Shown here piece by piece: positions 24,916 to 33,767 of a DNA stretch of 64,000 nucleotides; position 1 is the stretch's first letter, and the number at the start of each line of letters is the position of its first letter. Under the pieces are notes generated by a model. It searched no databases. It saw nothing but the letters and a program-made list of their open reading frames with translations, and had not been told where the DNA came from. Origin of the DNA: an uncultured Oscillospiraceae bacterium (GTDB lineage Bacteria > Bacillota > Clostridia > Oscillospirales > Ruminococcaceae); NCBI GenBank assembly GCA_934446455.1, contig CAKSEE010000005.1:1-64000 (forward strand), given 5' to 3'. The translations under genes and the position numbers were made by a program.

Positions 24916-25950
24916 ATGGCAGTTAAAGTTGCAATCAATGGCTTCGGCCGTATCGGACGCCTTGCGTTCAGACAGATGTTCGGCGCTGATGGCTACGAGG
25001 TAGTAGCTATCAACGATCTGACCAAGCCCTCTATGCTTGCTCAGCTTCTCAAGTATGATACCGCTCAGGGCGGCTACTGCGGCAGAATCGGCGAAGGCCT
25101 TCACACCGTATCCGCTGACGATGAGGCTAACACCATCACCGTTGACGGCAAGACCCTTAAGATCTACGCAGAGAAGGATGCTAACACCTGCCCTTGGGGC
25201 GAGCTGGGCGTTGATGTTGTTCTCGAGTGCACCGGCTTCTACTGCTCCAAGGAGAAGTCCATGGCTCACATCAACGCAGGCGCTAAGAAGGTTGTTATCT
25301 CTGCTCCCGCAGGCAACGACCTCAAGACCATCGTATTCTCCGTAAACGAGAAGACTCTTACCAAGGACGACCAGATTATTTCTGCTGCTTCCTGCACCAC
25401 CAACTGCCTCGCTCCCATGGCTAAGGCGCTCAACGACTATGCTCCTATCCAGAGCGGTATCATGAGCACCATTCACGCTTACACGGGCGACCAGATGATT
25501 CTCGACGGTCCTCACAGAAAGGGCGACCTCAGAAGAGCAAGAGCAGGCGCTGCTAACATCGTTCCTAACTCCACGGGTGCTGCAAAGGCTATCGGCCTTG
25601 TTATCCCCGAGCTGAACGGCAAGCTCATCGGCTCCGCACAGCGCGTTCCTGTTCCCACCGGTTCCACCACTATCCTTACTGCTGTTGTTAAGGGTACTGA
25701 CGTAACCAAGGAAGGCATCAACGCTGCAATGAAGGCTGCTGCTTCCGAGTCCTACGGCTACAACGAGGATCAGATCGTTTCTTCCGATGTTATCGGTATG
25801 AGATACGGCTCCCTGTTCGACGCTACCCAGACCATGGTTGCCAAGGTTGCTGACGACCTTTACGAGGTACAGGTTGTTTCTTGGTACGACAACGAGAACT
25901 CCTACACCTCTCAGATGGTAAGAACCATCAAGTACTTCGCTGAGCTGTAA
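24916..25950 (+). CDS. gap: Glyceraldehyde-3-phosphate dehydrogenase, type I
   Basis: A 344-residue glycolytic enzyme that oxidises glyceraldehyde-3-phosphate to 1,3-bisphosphoglycerate with NAD+. The nucleotide-binding [13 protein letters not shown] is at the N-terminus. The catalytic cysteine (C160) is in [12 protein letters not shown], and SWYDNENSY closes the active site near the C-terminus. ATG 24916 has an ideal AGGAGGAA RBS. Codon use differs from neighbours (many GCT, GTT and ATC codons, few rare ones), as expected for a very highly expressed gene. It is monocistronic, with its own promoter and terminator. Confidence 0.97.
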   Translation: MAVKVAINGFGRIGRLAFRQMFGADGYEVVAINDLTKPSMLAQLLKYDTAQGGYCGRIGEGLHTVSADDEANTITVDGKTLKIYAEKDANTCPWGELGVDVVLECTGFYCSKEKSMAHINAGAKKVVISAPAGNDLKTIVFSVNEKTLTKDDQIISAASCTTNCLAPMAKALNDYAPIQSGIMSTIHAYTGDQMILDGPHRKGDLRRARAGAANIVPNSTGAAKAIGLVIPELNGKLIGSAQRVPVPTGSTTILTAVVKGTDVTKEGINAAMKAAASESYGYNEDQIVSSDVIGMRYGSLFDATQTMVAKVADDLYEVQVVSWYDNENSYTSQMVRTIKYFAEL

Positions 25951-25984
25951 TTTTTAAGGCTCGCACGTTAAATAGTACAACGCG

Positions 25985-26015
25985 GCTGCGCTCCTTTTGG
26001 GGGCGCAGCTTTTTT
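25985..26015 (+). terminator. Terminator of the GAPDH gene
   Basis: GCTGCGCTCC pairs with GGGGCGCAGC (one G-U) around TTTTG, followed by six T residues. Confidence 0.9.
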
Positions 26016-26069
26016 GCGCTCATTCCCTAAGCGCCGTCTTTTTTCACTATCAAAACCGCCAATTCTCCA

Positions 26070-26098
26070 TTGACAAGCCCCTGCAATTTTGTTATAAT
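26070..26098 (+). promoter_or_regulatory. Promoter of the LOTUS/DUF3825 operon
   Basis: A perfect TTGACA (26070-26075), 17-base spacer and perfect TATAAT (26093-26098), about 90 bases before the first gene. A small hairpin CAGCGG / CCGCTG (26151-26169) sits just before the RBS. Confidence 0.85.
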
Positions 26099-26187
26099 TG
26101 ATGTGTAAGGGCGGCATGGCGTTACATCCTGTGCCGGCCAAAAGGACGTGCAGCGGTTAAGAGCCGCTGTGAAAGGAGGCACGACAT

Positions 26188-27267
26188 ATGCCGTCACCTG
26201 CACCGACAGAGGAGCGCACCCGGGACTCGGGGGGCATTCCGCCCGAGGCTGCGGCAGAGTCCCCAGAGGAAAGCATACTGCGCGAAGAGCGCGAGCTTCT
26301 CGGCGCGGACGCATCGCCCGATATTCCCGCGCCCGACTTTACCACTCAGGAGGAAGCGCCGATACCGCCGCCGCTTCTCGACCCGCAGGATAAAGGGATA
26401 GACGCACGCGACAGAGAGTTTCTTGCGGCGCTTGGCGCCGTGCTGGAAAAAACGCGCCCGCAGCCTGCGCCGCCTCCGCCCGCCCCTGCAGAAAGTCCTG
26501 CGGAAAAACTGGCTGTAGGCGTTGTGAAAAAGGGCGTAGGCGTGATATCTCTTGCGCTGATACTGATTTTCATGGGCGTGGTGATTATATGCACGCTGTT
26601 TTCAGAGGAGCCCGACTACCTGCTGCCCATGAAGCTGGCGCCCGTGGCTGCGGTGCTTATAGGGCTGGAGCTTCTCGCGCACTATCTGGCTTCGGGAAAG
26701 CACTTTCGCGTACATATCCCGAGTATAGTTATTTCCGCGCTTATCGTTGTGGGGTGCTGCGCTATGGCGTGCGCGCTTAACAGCTCCTACAGTGAAAGCA
26801 AGACGGAGTACAACAACCGCTCCGTTGCGGGTGAAATATACGACAGCAGCTACAAGGAGCTGCGCCATGTTGCGGATATTGCAAATCTTGAGGTAACAGT
26901 AGATTTGAACCCCGACGGCACGGGCAGAAAAAAGGGGATAGAGGCTCTTGCGGCGGGCGACTATGTTTCGATAAGCTGCGATTTTGCGGGGACGTGTTCA
27001 ACGCCAAAGGAGTTTGCGGCGATGTGCAAGAGCATTATCGACGGCTACCGCTTCCTTGACATACCCGTGACGGAGTATCATTTTACAAACGAGGGCAAGC
27101 TGCACAGGTTCTCGCTTGATATTGAGGGAAAGTTTGAGCAGGACTATTCTGAAAGCCGCCTTACTGAGCTTGTGGACCACATTTATGTAGAGGACTATGA
27201 TTATATACCGGACCTTGAGGATTTTACGGGGACTGAGGAAACAGAAAATACAATTCAGACGGAGTGA
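26188..27267 (+). CDS. Membrane protein of unknown function, first gene of LOTUS/DUF3825 operon
   Basis: A 359-residue protein. Residues 1-105 are an acidic, proline-rich cytoplasmic region. Three membrane segments follow (about 115-138, 150-167, 176-198). The remaining 155 residues (from about YNNRSVAGEIYDSSY) form a soluble domain with DLNPDGTGRKKG and CDFAGTCSTPKEF segments. No family is recognised. RBS AAAGGAGG precedes ATG 26188. The stop is 5 bases before the start of the LOTUS/DUF3825 gene, so the two are tightly coupled, which hints at a membrane-linked partner for that RNA-binding-type protein. Confidence 0.7.
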   Translation: MPSPAPTEERTRDSGGIPPEAAAESPEESILREERELLGADASPDIPAPDFTTQEEAPIPPPLLDPQDKGIDARDREFLAALGAVLEKTRPQPAPPPPAPAESPAEKLAVGVVKKGVGVISLALILIFMGVVIICTLFSEEPDYLLPMKLAPVAAVLIGLELLAHYLASGKHFRVHIPSIVISALIVVGCCAMACALNSSYSESKTEYNNRSVAGEIYDSSYKELRHVADIANLEVTVDLNPDGTGRKKGIEALAAGDYVSISCDFAGTCSTPKEFAAMCKSIIDGYRFLDIPVTEYHFTNEGKLHRFSLDIEGKFEQDYSESRLTELVDHIYVEDYDYIPDLEDFTGTEETENTIQTE

Positions 27268-27272
27268 GGATA

Positions 27273-29474
27273 ATGCTGAGTAAAGATAAAAAGTTAGAGA
27301 TATACGCCTGCGTAAGGAAGCAGTTTCCCGACGAGGGGCTGTACCTTGCTTCAAGGGTGTCGGAGTGGCTTCAGACCAACGGCTGCTCGCCCGCGGACAT
27401 GGGATACGGTTCTTTCAGGGAGTTTGCAAAGGAGCTTCCTGAGATATTCGGATTTCAGAGCGACGATAACGACCTGTTTATTTGCGTTAAACGCTGGGAA
27501 GAGGGGGAGATGATAATGACGGGAACAGCGCAGGAACACCCTGCCGACAGCTTTTTCGGAACAAACAATGTGATACTCAACGATGATATAATCGAGATGT
27601 CGCAGCAGTCGCTCTACGCGCTTACAAAGATACTCGGCAACGGTCTTACCGTGCAGGAGATGAAGCAGCAGATCTACGGCGCTTTTTCTGCGGCAAAGGA
27701 AAACCACACGCTCTCTTTCCTTGCGGAGAAATACGTGTTCCCTATTGATTACTGCCGCGATGGCGCGCTTGTGAACGGACTTGTTTCAAAGAACCTTTCC
27801 CCGCGCGGAAAGAGCCTGTACTTTGCCTTTGAGAAAACGCAGATTTTCCGCGGCGGCAATTCTCCCGAGGTGGAGGATTATTCCGCGCAGCGCCCGAGCA
27901 TAAGTCCCGAGGTCTGCGACAGAATATACGCGCTTATCAGCGGCAGCTTTCCCGCGGAAACGCCGCTGCACATGGCGGCGGTAAGCAAGCTGCTTACCGA
28001 CCACGGCATAGACAAGGCAAACTACGGCTTTTTCAAGATGAAGGAGCTTCTCGGGCAGATGGATTTTCTGGAGCTCAGCGACGTTGTGCTGGGGGGGGTG
28101 CCGCAGGTGATGATAACGCTTCACCGCAGACCCACAGACCCCGCGCCCGTGCAGAAGCCCGCCCCCGAGGCAGAGCAGGGCGGACATACGCTCAGCGCGT
28201 TCTGCAATCTGCCGCAAAAGCCGCTCGCTATCCTGCAAAAGTATGTTGAGCAGACCGACGGCACGCTTTACGATTTGAACGCCCTGCGCGAAATGCTCTG
28301 CGAGGACTACGAAGCGGCGCTTGCAAAGGACGCGGTGTTCACCTCTGAGGGCAAAAAGAGCTTTCCCACGCGCTGGAAGAAGTCCGACGGAACGCCCGTT
28401 GAGATAACGCTCCGTCCGAGCGCTTATGAGGGCAGACCGTGGTTTTTGTACTTTGTGGACTACACAGCGCGGGATAAGTCTGCGCACGTTACGGACCCGG
28501 GCAGGCAGCTTGAGAATTTCGCGTTTCTCGGCAGCTGGGCAAGCTTTCTGTCCGAGCTTGCGGAGAAGGCGGTTGACGAGGAGTGGGACTTTCAGAACAA
28601 CCCGCGCAGGAGCTACCACGTTCTGATACAGTATATAAAGTATACGTTCTGCCGCCTTATGCGGGAGAACAAGGTGTGCATTTCCGATGACAGGCAGTTT
28701 GCTTCGTTCAACACAGGGCTTGTTGACAAGCACTACGACGACATTTACGCGTGCTTTATCCCGAACGAGGAAGGCAGCGGCACGCCGTGGAAGTTCACGG
28801 GCTTCTGCACGGCGGCTTCACGCGGGCTTGGCAAGCAGGTGGTGAATTACTTTAACCCCCTGCCGCAGCCGCCGCGCTATTTCACGCGAACGGAGGATCT
28901 GTTCTTCGACCTTGACAAGCAGCTCCACACCGATTTCGACCACATAATAATCGACAACATAAACCGCCTGCCGCGGCAGTTCCTTTACGACCAGTTCTAC
29001 GACACGCCCGAGGCGCGCGAGATGATTTCTTCGCTTTCGCAGGTAAGGGACCGCGACGGGCGCAGGGAGATTTACGAGCGGCTCAAGGAAATTGTAAGCG
29101 ACAACAGCAGGCTGTTTATCCGCATACAAAACCGCATTAAGGAGTCCATAGAGCTTGCGAGGAAGCGTGTGCGCTGGAATTACAAGACGGCAATCCCGTC
29201 GTATTTTCCCAAGCGCGACACAATGTCGCTCATGCTGCCGCTGTGCCTTTACGACGGCGAAAAGCCCGACGTGGCGCTTGTTGTTGAGCGCACCCAGTCG
29301 GGCAACTATCAGGGACAGACGATACTTACAATACCGCAGGCGTATATCGACGCGCGCCTTATGTGCCGCCTGTCAAGCGACTGGCTGAATCCCACGCAGA
29401 TATCGCTCAACTCCGACGGCTATGACGAGCAGGAGCTGTCCGCTGCGGACGACGACCTTGCGGAAATAGACTGA
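27273..29474 (+). CDS. Two LOTUS-like (OST-HTH) domains plus DUF3825
   Basis: A 733-residue cytoplasmic protein. Residues about 5-70 (YLASRVSEWLQTNG, MGYGSFREFAKELPEIF) and about 205-275 (MAAVSKLLTDHGI, YGFFKMKELLGQMDFLEL) each show the pattern of an OST-HTH/LOTUS winged helix, known for RNA binding. The C-terminal half (FAFLGSWASFLSELAEKA, SDDRQFASFNTGLVDKHYDDIYACF) matches DUF3825, a conserved bacterial domain of unknown activity. ATG 27273 has GTGAGGA in front; the GTG at 27264 is less suited. It lies between a membrane protein gene and a DUF2262-like gene in one operon. An RNA-related role is inferred from the LOTUS resemblance; no catalytic residues can be named. Confidence 0.75.
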   Translation: MLSKDKKLEIYACVRKQFPDEGLYLASRVSEWLQTNGCSPADMGYGSFREFAKELPEIFGFQSDDNDLFICVKRWEEGEMIMTGTAQEHPADSFFGTNNVILNDDIIEMSQQSLYALTKILGNGLTVQEMKQQIYGAFSAAKENHTLSFLAEKYVFPIDYCRDGALVNGLVSKNLSPRGKSLYFAFEKTQIFRGGNSPEVEDYSAQRPSISPEVCDRIYALISGSFPAETPLHMAAVSKLLTDHGIDKANYGFFKMKELLGQMDFLELSDVVLGGVPQVMITLHRRPTDPAPVQKPAPEAEQGGHTLSAFCNLPQKPLAILQKYVEQTDGTLYDLNALREMLCEDYEAALAKDAVFTSEGKKSFPTRWKKSDGTPVEITLRPSAYEGRPWFLYFVDYTARDKSAHVTDPGRQLENFAFLGSWASFLSELAEKAVDEEWDFQNNPRRSYHVLIQYIKYTFCRLMRENKVCISDDRQFASFNTGLVDKHYDDIYACFIPNEEGSGTPWKFTGFCTAASRGLGKQVVNYFNPLPQPPRYFTRTEDLFFDLDKQLHTDFDHIIIDNINRLPRQFLYDQFYDTPEAREMISSLSQVRDRDGRREIYERLKEIVSDNSRLFIRIQNRIKESIELARKRVRWNYKTAIPSYFPKRDTMSLMLPLCLYDGEKPDVALVVERTQSGNYQGQTILTIPQAYIDARLMCRLSSDWLNPTQISLNSDGYDEQELSAADDDLAEID

Positions 29475-29483
29475 GGAGGGCGT

Positions 29484-29888
29484 ATGAACGTATCGGATTT
29501 CAAGAACGACGAGTTCTTTTCGCTGAGAAGCAATACCGCCGTATGGGGCAGGGAAGCCGTGCTTTACGTTGAGTTTGACGGAGAGCATGATTATTATGAA
29601 TCGCTCGCGGGCTTCATCGACATAATAAGCGGGCGCGCCGCATGGCTTAACGAAAACCGGGAGGCGGTAATTGCGCAGCTTCTTGCGGAGGATATCCCCG
29701 CGCGCACGGGGCTGAGCGCTGCGGAGCTTTCCGGGCGCGCTTTTGTGTCTGAGCTTACCGTTTACTGCGACGACGGCATTGACAATGTATGGATAAACGC
29801 CTTTGTGGAGTTCGGAGAGGGCGCGCCCGCCGTGCAGATCGCGGTTTCGCCGCAGGGCGAGGTTGAATGCAGCGGTATTTGCGGCTGA
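29484..29888 (+). CDS. Small acidic protein, possibly DUF2262-like
   Basis: A 134-residue soluble protein (MNVSDFKNDEFFSLRSN..., YYESLAGFIDIISGRAAWLNENRE, VYCDDGIDNVWINAFVEFGE). The order of a strand with D-x-E, an amphipathic helix, a WLNENRE turn and a DDGIDNVWI strand resembles DUF2262 proteins, but the match is from memory and weak. It starts 9 bases after the DUF3825 gene with GGAGGGCG as RBS and ends at a strong terminator. It is probably the third component of the same unit. Confidence 0.55.
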   Translation: MNVSDFKNDEFFSLRSNTAVWGREAVLYVEFDGEHDYYESLAGFIDIISGRAAWLNENREAVIAQLLAEDIPARTGLSAAELSGRAFVSELTVYCDDGIDNVWINAFVEFGEGAPAVQIAVSPQGEVECSGICG

Positions 29889-29901
29889 CATGATATTTGT
29901 G

Positions 29902-29933
29902 AAAATCCCCGCCGGAAAACGGCGGGGATTTTT
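29902..29933 (+). terminator. Terminator of the LOTUS/DUF3825 operon
   Basis: AATCCCCGCCG / CGGCGGGGATT, an 11-bp perfect stem with GAAAA loop, is followed by a T-run. Confidence 0.93.
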
Positions 29934-30031
29934 CCGGCTGAAGAGTATCAGTTTTGAATTGCTCTGAATGTCGATTTTTGGTACAATATGCAGAAAAAAT
30001 GTTACAAATGATTACAGTTTCAAATTCGCTA

Positions 30032-30060
30032 TTGCTTTTTCGGCTGATGTAGTGTAAAAT
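30032..30060 (+). promoter_or_regulatory. Promoter of SGNH lipoprotein gene
   Basis: TTGCTT (30032-30037), 17-base spacer, TAAAAT (30055-30060). Confidence 0.55.
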
Positions 30061-30135
30061 ATCTATGTGGCGCTTAAAGGCGCAGATTATGAAATATATG
30101 CCTTAACGGCTTGACATATATAAAGAGGAAACATA

Positions 30136-31038
30136 ATGAGAAAATTTACATATATCGCGGCGCTTCTTGCCGCTTCGCTGCTGCTCTGCTCCTGCGCGAG
30201 CGATGAAAACGTAAACGGTGACAACTCCTTTGCGCAGGGGCTTATACACCACGCGGGAGGGGAGAGCGCTTCTGCTGAAACGCAGGACGTTCAGCCGGAA
30301 GCTGTTTCGCAGGAAACTGCCGCCGCCGACGCGGAAAGCGCGCTGCCCGCAGAAAGCATAGCCGCAGAGAGCGCCGAGAGCGCGCAAACAGCGGAATCCG
30401 CCGAAACCGAGGAGCTTGGCACGTTTTATTCCGAGCAGTTTGCGGCGTATAAGCTGACCGACGAGGAGCGCGCGTTCATTGATAGCTCGGTGTTTGTCGG
30501 CGACAGCATATGCAGGGGCTTTTCGGAGTACAGGGTGGTAAGCAAAAAGTGCGTTTACGCGCGCGGTTCGCTTGCGGCGCGCAGCTTCTTCGACTACACC
30601 ATGTACATGGGCGACGAGGAGGTAGACTTCGCGACGGTGCTTGAACGCCGCAAGCCGCAGTTCGTGTTCCTTTCAATGGGCATGAACGACATCAACCTCA
30701 CCGACGAGGAAACCTTCTGCGAGAATTACCGCACGGTGATAGACGCAGCGCTTCAGGAGGACGGCACGCAGGTATACGTCTGCGCTATAACGCCAATAAA
30801 CAGCACGTTTTCCTCAAACTTCCGCATAGACTGCTACAACCTTAAGCTACAGGCATTTATCGGGGAAAACTATGCCGGGCGTGTGCATTTTGTGGACTTC
30901 GCAAAGCATCTTAAGGACGCCGACGGCAACCTTAAGGACTGCTTCAACGGCGGCGACGGCATACACCTTGCGCCCTACGCGTATTATGTGGCGCTCTGGG
31001 AGATGAACAGGACGCTTACTGCGGACGGCATGATTTAA
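30136..31038 (+). CDS. SGNH/GDSL hydrolase lipoprotein
   Basis: A 300-residue surface lipoprotein. The signal ends in LLCSC (Cys about 18). A low-complexity Ala/Glu/Ser linker (about 35-95) precedes an SGNH hydrolase domain with block I GDSICRG (nucleophile Ser), block III GMND (Asn) and block V DGIHLAP (Asp and His). Proteins of this type de-acylate or acylate cell-wall polymers or carbohydrates. RBS AAAGAGGAAA precedes ATG 30136. A second SGNH protein lies 2.7 kb downstream. The substrate is unknown. Confidence 0.88.
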   Translation: MRKFTYIAALLAASLLLCSCASDENVNGDNSFAQGLIHHAGGESASAETQDVQPEAVSQETAAADAESALPAESIAAESAESAQTAESAETEELGTFYSEQFAAYKLTDEERAFIDSSVFVGDSICRGFSEYRVVSKKCVYARGSLAARSFFDYTMYMGDEEVDFATVLERRKPQFVFLSMGMNDINLTDEETFCENYRTVIDAALQEDGTQVYVCAITPINSTFSSNFRIDCYNLKLQAFIGENYAGRVHFVDFAKHLKDADGNLKDCFNGGDGIHLAPYAYYVALWEMNRTLTADGMI

Positions 31039-31071
31039 CACGCTGCGGCGGGAAACACGCTGCGGCGGGAA
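31038..31071. repeat. Perfect tandem duplication of a 17-mer
   Basis: ACACGCTGCGGCGGGAA occurs twice in a row (31038-31054 and 31055-31071), starting at the end of the SGNH gene stop codon. It is probably a recent slippage duplication. Confidence 0.85.
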
Positions 31072-31113
31072 TTGCGCGGCATTTCCGCAGAAATACACTT
31101 ACGGAGAACATTG

Positions 31114-32979
31114 ATGTCTGTATACAAAAACAACGAAATGATGGCAAGGCTCGACGAGTTTCTGCCCGACATACAGCGCCCCGCGCGCTATATCGGCGGC
31201 GAGGTGGGCGCATGCATGAAGGACAAGTCGCAGGTGGACGTGCGCTTTGCCTTCTGCTTCCCGGACACCTACGAAATAGGAATGTCGCACCTTGGCATGA
31301 AGATACTCTACGGGCTGAAAAACCGCGTGCCGAATTACTGGTGCGAGCGCGTTTTTATGCCTCTGCCCGATATGGCGGAGCAGATGAGGGCGCGCGGGAT
31401 TCCGCTCTACGCGCTTGAGAGCCTTGACCCGATAAGGGAGTTCGACTTTATCGGCTTTACCGTGCAGTACGAGATGTGCTACACCACCATTCTCGAAATG
31501 CTCGACGTTGCGGGCGTACCCGTGCTTTCGCGCGAGAGGACCGCGCTTACGCCGCTTGTTGTGGCGGGCGGCCCGTGCGTGTGCAACCCCGAGCCGCTTG
31601 CGGACTTCATCGACCTGTTCATCATAGGCGAGGGCGAGGAGGTAAACCTTGAGCTTATGGCGCTCATGGAGCGCTGCAAGCGCGAAAACGCCTCAAAGGA
31701 GGACTTCCTTAAGCGCGCCGCGCAGATAGAGGGAATATACGTCCCCTCGCTTTACGATGTAGAGTACAACGCGGACGGCACGGTAAAGTCTATAACGCCG
31801 CGCGACGGCGCGCCCGCGCAGGTAAGAAAGCGCATAATAGAGGATTTTGATAAGGTGTACGCGCCCGATAATTTCGTCGTGCCGTTTACGGGGATAGTCC
31901 ACGACCGCGCCGTGGTTGAGGTGCTGCGCGGCTGCATTCGCGGCTGCCGCTTCTGTCAGGCGGGGTATATTTACAGGCCGTTCCGCGAAAAGGGCAAGGA
32001 CACGATTCTCGCGCAGACAAAGGCGCTGTGCGAAAACACGGGTTATGACGAGGTGTCGCTCTCGTCGCTTTCCACGGGCGACTACAACGATATAGAGGGG
32101 CTGCTGGAAGAGCTTACCGACTACACCAATGCCGAGGGGATAAACCTCTCGCTGCCGTCGCTGCGCGTAGACCGCTTCAGCGACGAAATGCTCAAGAAGA
32201 TTAGCGGCGTGCGCAGGAGCGGTCTTACGTTCGCGCCCGAGGCAGGCTCGCAGAGGCTCAGGGACGTCATCAACAAGAACGTTACCGAAAAGAACGTAAT
32301 GGAGGGCGTGAAAATTGCGTTCGAGGGCGGGTATTCCGCGATAAAGCTCTATTTCATGCTGGGGCTTCCCACCGAAACCGAAAAGGACGTGGAGGGGATA
32401 TTCGACCTTGCAAAGGCGGTTATAGAGCAGTTTTATGCAACGCCCAACCACGCTAAGGGCAAGCCCTCTGTGTCTGTTTCGCTCTCCACGTTTATCCCCA
32501 AGCCCTTTACCGCGTTCGAGTTTGAGCCGCAGGCGGACGAGGACACGATACGCTCCCGCCAGAAGCACCTTATGGACTACGCGGACGACCGCAAGATAAC
32601 GATATCCCGCTCAAAGTACGACACCTCGCTTGCCGAGGCAGTGCTTGCGCGCGGCGACAGGCGCGTGGGGCGCGCGATATACGCTGCATGGAAAAAGGGC
32701 TGCTTCCTTGACGGGTGGGAGGAATACTTCGACTTTGCAAAGTGGAAGCAGGCGTTTGAGGAGTGCGGGCTTGACATGAGCTTTTACGCGAACCGCCGCC
32801 GCCCCTACGACGAGGTAGCGCCGTGGAGCCACATAAATATGCTTGTAAGCCGCGAGTTCCTTATCGAGGAGAACAAGCGCGCGCACGCGGGCGTATGCAC
32901 GCCCAACTGCCGCGAGAAATGCTCGGACTGCGGCGTGATACGAAACGTCGGCGCAGGACCCTGCGCGAAGATTCGCTGA
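31114..32979 (+). CDS. B12-binding-domain radical SAM protein (TIGR03960 type)
   Basis: A 621-residue protein. An N-terminal cobalamin-binding-like domain (MSVYKNNEMMARLDEFLP to about 200, with VVAGGPCVCNPEP and IIGEGEE) precedes a radical SAM core with C274, C278 and C281 (CIRGCRFC). ATG 31114 was preferred because of the ACGGAGAA RBS; the in-frame codon at 31072 lies on the repeat junction. The DUF2344 gene follows after 13 bases; the two are separate genes in many Firmicutes and fused elsewhere, and this pair is often near ribosomal protein genes, though not here. A role in RNA modification is possible but unproven. Confidence 0.9.
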   Translation: MSVYKNNEMMARLDEFLPDIQRPARYIGGEVGACMKDKSQVDVRFAFCFPDTYEIGMSHLGMKILYGLKNRVPNYWCERVFMPLPDMAEQMRARGIPLYALESLDPIREFDFIGFTVQYEMCYTTILEMLDVAGVPVLSRERTALTPLVVAGGPCVCNPEPLADFIDLFIIGEGEEVNLELMALMERCKRENASKEDFLKRAAQIEGIYVPSLYDVEYNADGTVKSITPRDGAPAQVRKRIIEDFDKVYAPDNFVVPFTGIVHDRAVVEVLRGCIRGCRFCQAGYIYRPFREKGKDTILAQTKALCENTGYDEVSLSSLSTGDYNDIEGLLEELTDYTNAEGINLSLPSLRVDRFSDEMLKKISGVRRSGLTFAPEAGSQRLRDVINKNVTEKNVMEGVKIAFEGGYSAIKLYFMLGLPTETEKDVEGIFDLAKAVIEQFYATPNHAKGKPSVSVSLSTFIPKPFTAFEFEPQADEDTIRSRQKHLMDYADDRKITISRSKYDTSLAEAVLARGDRRVGRAIYAAWKKGCFLDGWEEYFDFAKWKQAFEECGLDMSFYANRRRPYDEVAPWSHINMLVSREFLIEENKRAHAGVCTPNCREKCSDCGVIRNVGAGPCAKIR

Positions 32980-32992
32980 GAGGGGGAGAGGT

Positions 32993-33625
32993 ATGCCGCA
33001 GGTAAACACAAGGGTGTTCTATTCAAAGCTTGACAGGGCGAAATACATTTCCGCGCTCGACCTCAACAACTGTGTGATACGTGCAATACGGCGCAGCCGT
33101 CTGCCCGTGTGGAAAACGCAGGGCTTCAACCCGCATACGTACGTGGCGTTTATGCTGCCGCTGTCGCTCGGGCAGGAGGGCGAGCATGAGGCGATGGACT
33201 TCCGCCTGCTCGAGAATATACCGCCCGAGGAGGTAATAGAGCGCCTTAACGCGTCGCTGCCGCCCGACATAAGGGCGAGGGAGGTAGCCATGCCGCAGTA
33301 CAAGTATCAGGACATCACCGCCGCGCGCTACCGCGTTGAGGGCGCGCCCGAGCGGGAGCGCTTCGCGGAGTTTATGGCAAGCCCGGAGATACTGACCGAA
33401 AAAAAGACGAAAAAGGGCGTTATAACCGTAGACATAAAGCCGCTTGTAGAGCTCTGGGAGTACGACGGCGCGGACCTTTTCCTTAAACTACCCGCAGGCA
33501 GCGAGTTCAGCGTGAACCCCGCGCTGCTGCTGGGCGCGTTTTCCGCGCAGACTGGGACGGCGCTCGCACGTCCGCGTATAGTCCGCACGAACACGTATAT
33601 TGCCGACGGGACGGAATTCCGCTGA
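32993..33625 (+). CDS. Radical SAM-associated DUF2344 protein (TIGR03936 type)
   Basis: A 210-residue protein (KLDRAKYISALDLNNCVIRAIRRSRLPV, GFNPHTYVAFMLPLSLG) that matches DUF2344, the partner of the TIGR03960 radical SAM protein. RBS AGAGGGGGAGAGG precedes ATG 32993. The function is unknown. The PVWKTQGFNPH segment is the best-conserved part of the family. Cotranscribed with the preceding gene. Confidence 0.9.
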   Translation: MPQVNTRVFYSKLDRAKYISALDLNNCVIRAIRRSRLPVWKTQGFNPHTYVAFMLPLSLGQEGEHEAMDFRLLENIPPEEVIERLNASLPPDIRAREVAMPQYKYQDITAARYRVEGAPERERFAEFMASPEILTEKKTKKGVITVDIKPLVELWEYDGADLFLKLPAGSEFSVNPALLLGAFSAQTGTALARPRIVRTNTYIADGTEFR

Positions 33626-33676
33626 CAAAAAGGCGAAAAATGACGAAAAGAGCCGTCCGAAAGTTGGCGGCCCCTA

Positions 33677-33705
33677 TTGCAATTTCCCGCGCGAGGTTGT
33701 ATAAT
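33677..33705 (+). promoter_or_regulatory. Promoter of second SGNH gene
   Basis: TTGCAA (33677-33682), 17-base spacer, TATAAT (33700-33705). Confidence 0.75.
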
Positions 33706-33767
33706 TAACAAAGGCGTATCGCACGCCTGCAATCTTCGCGGCACTTTAATCTGACGGAGGTGCGCGT

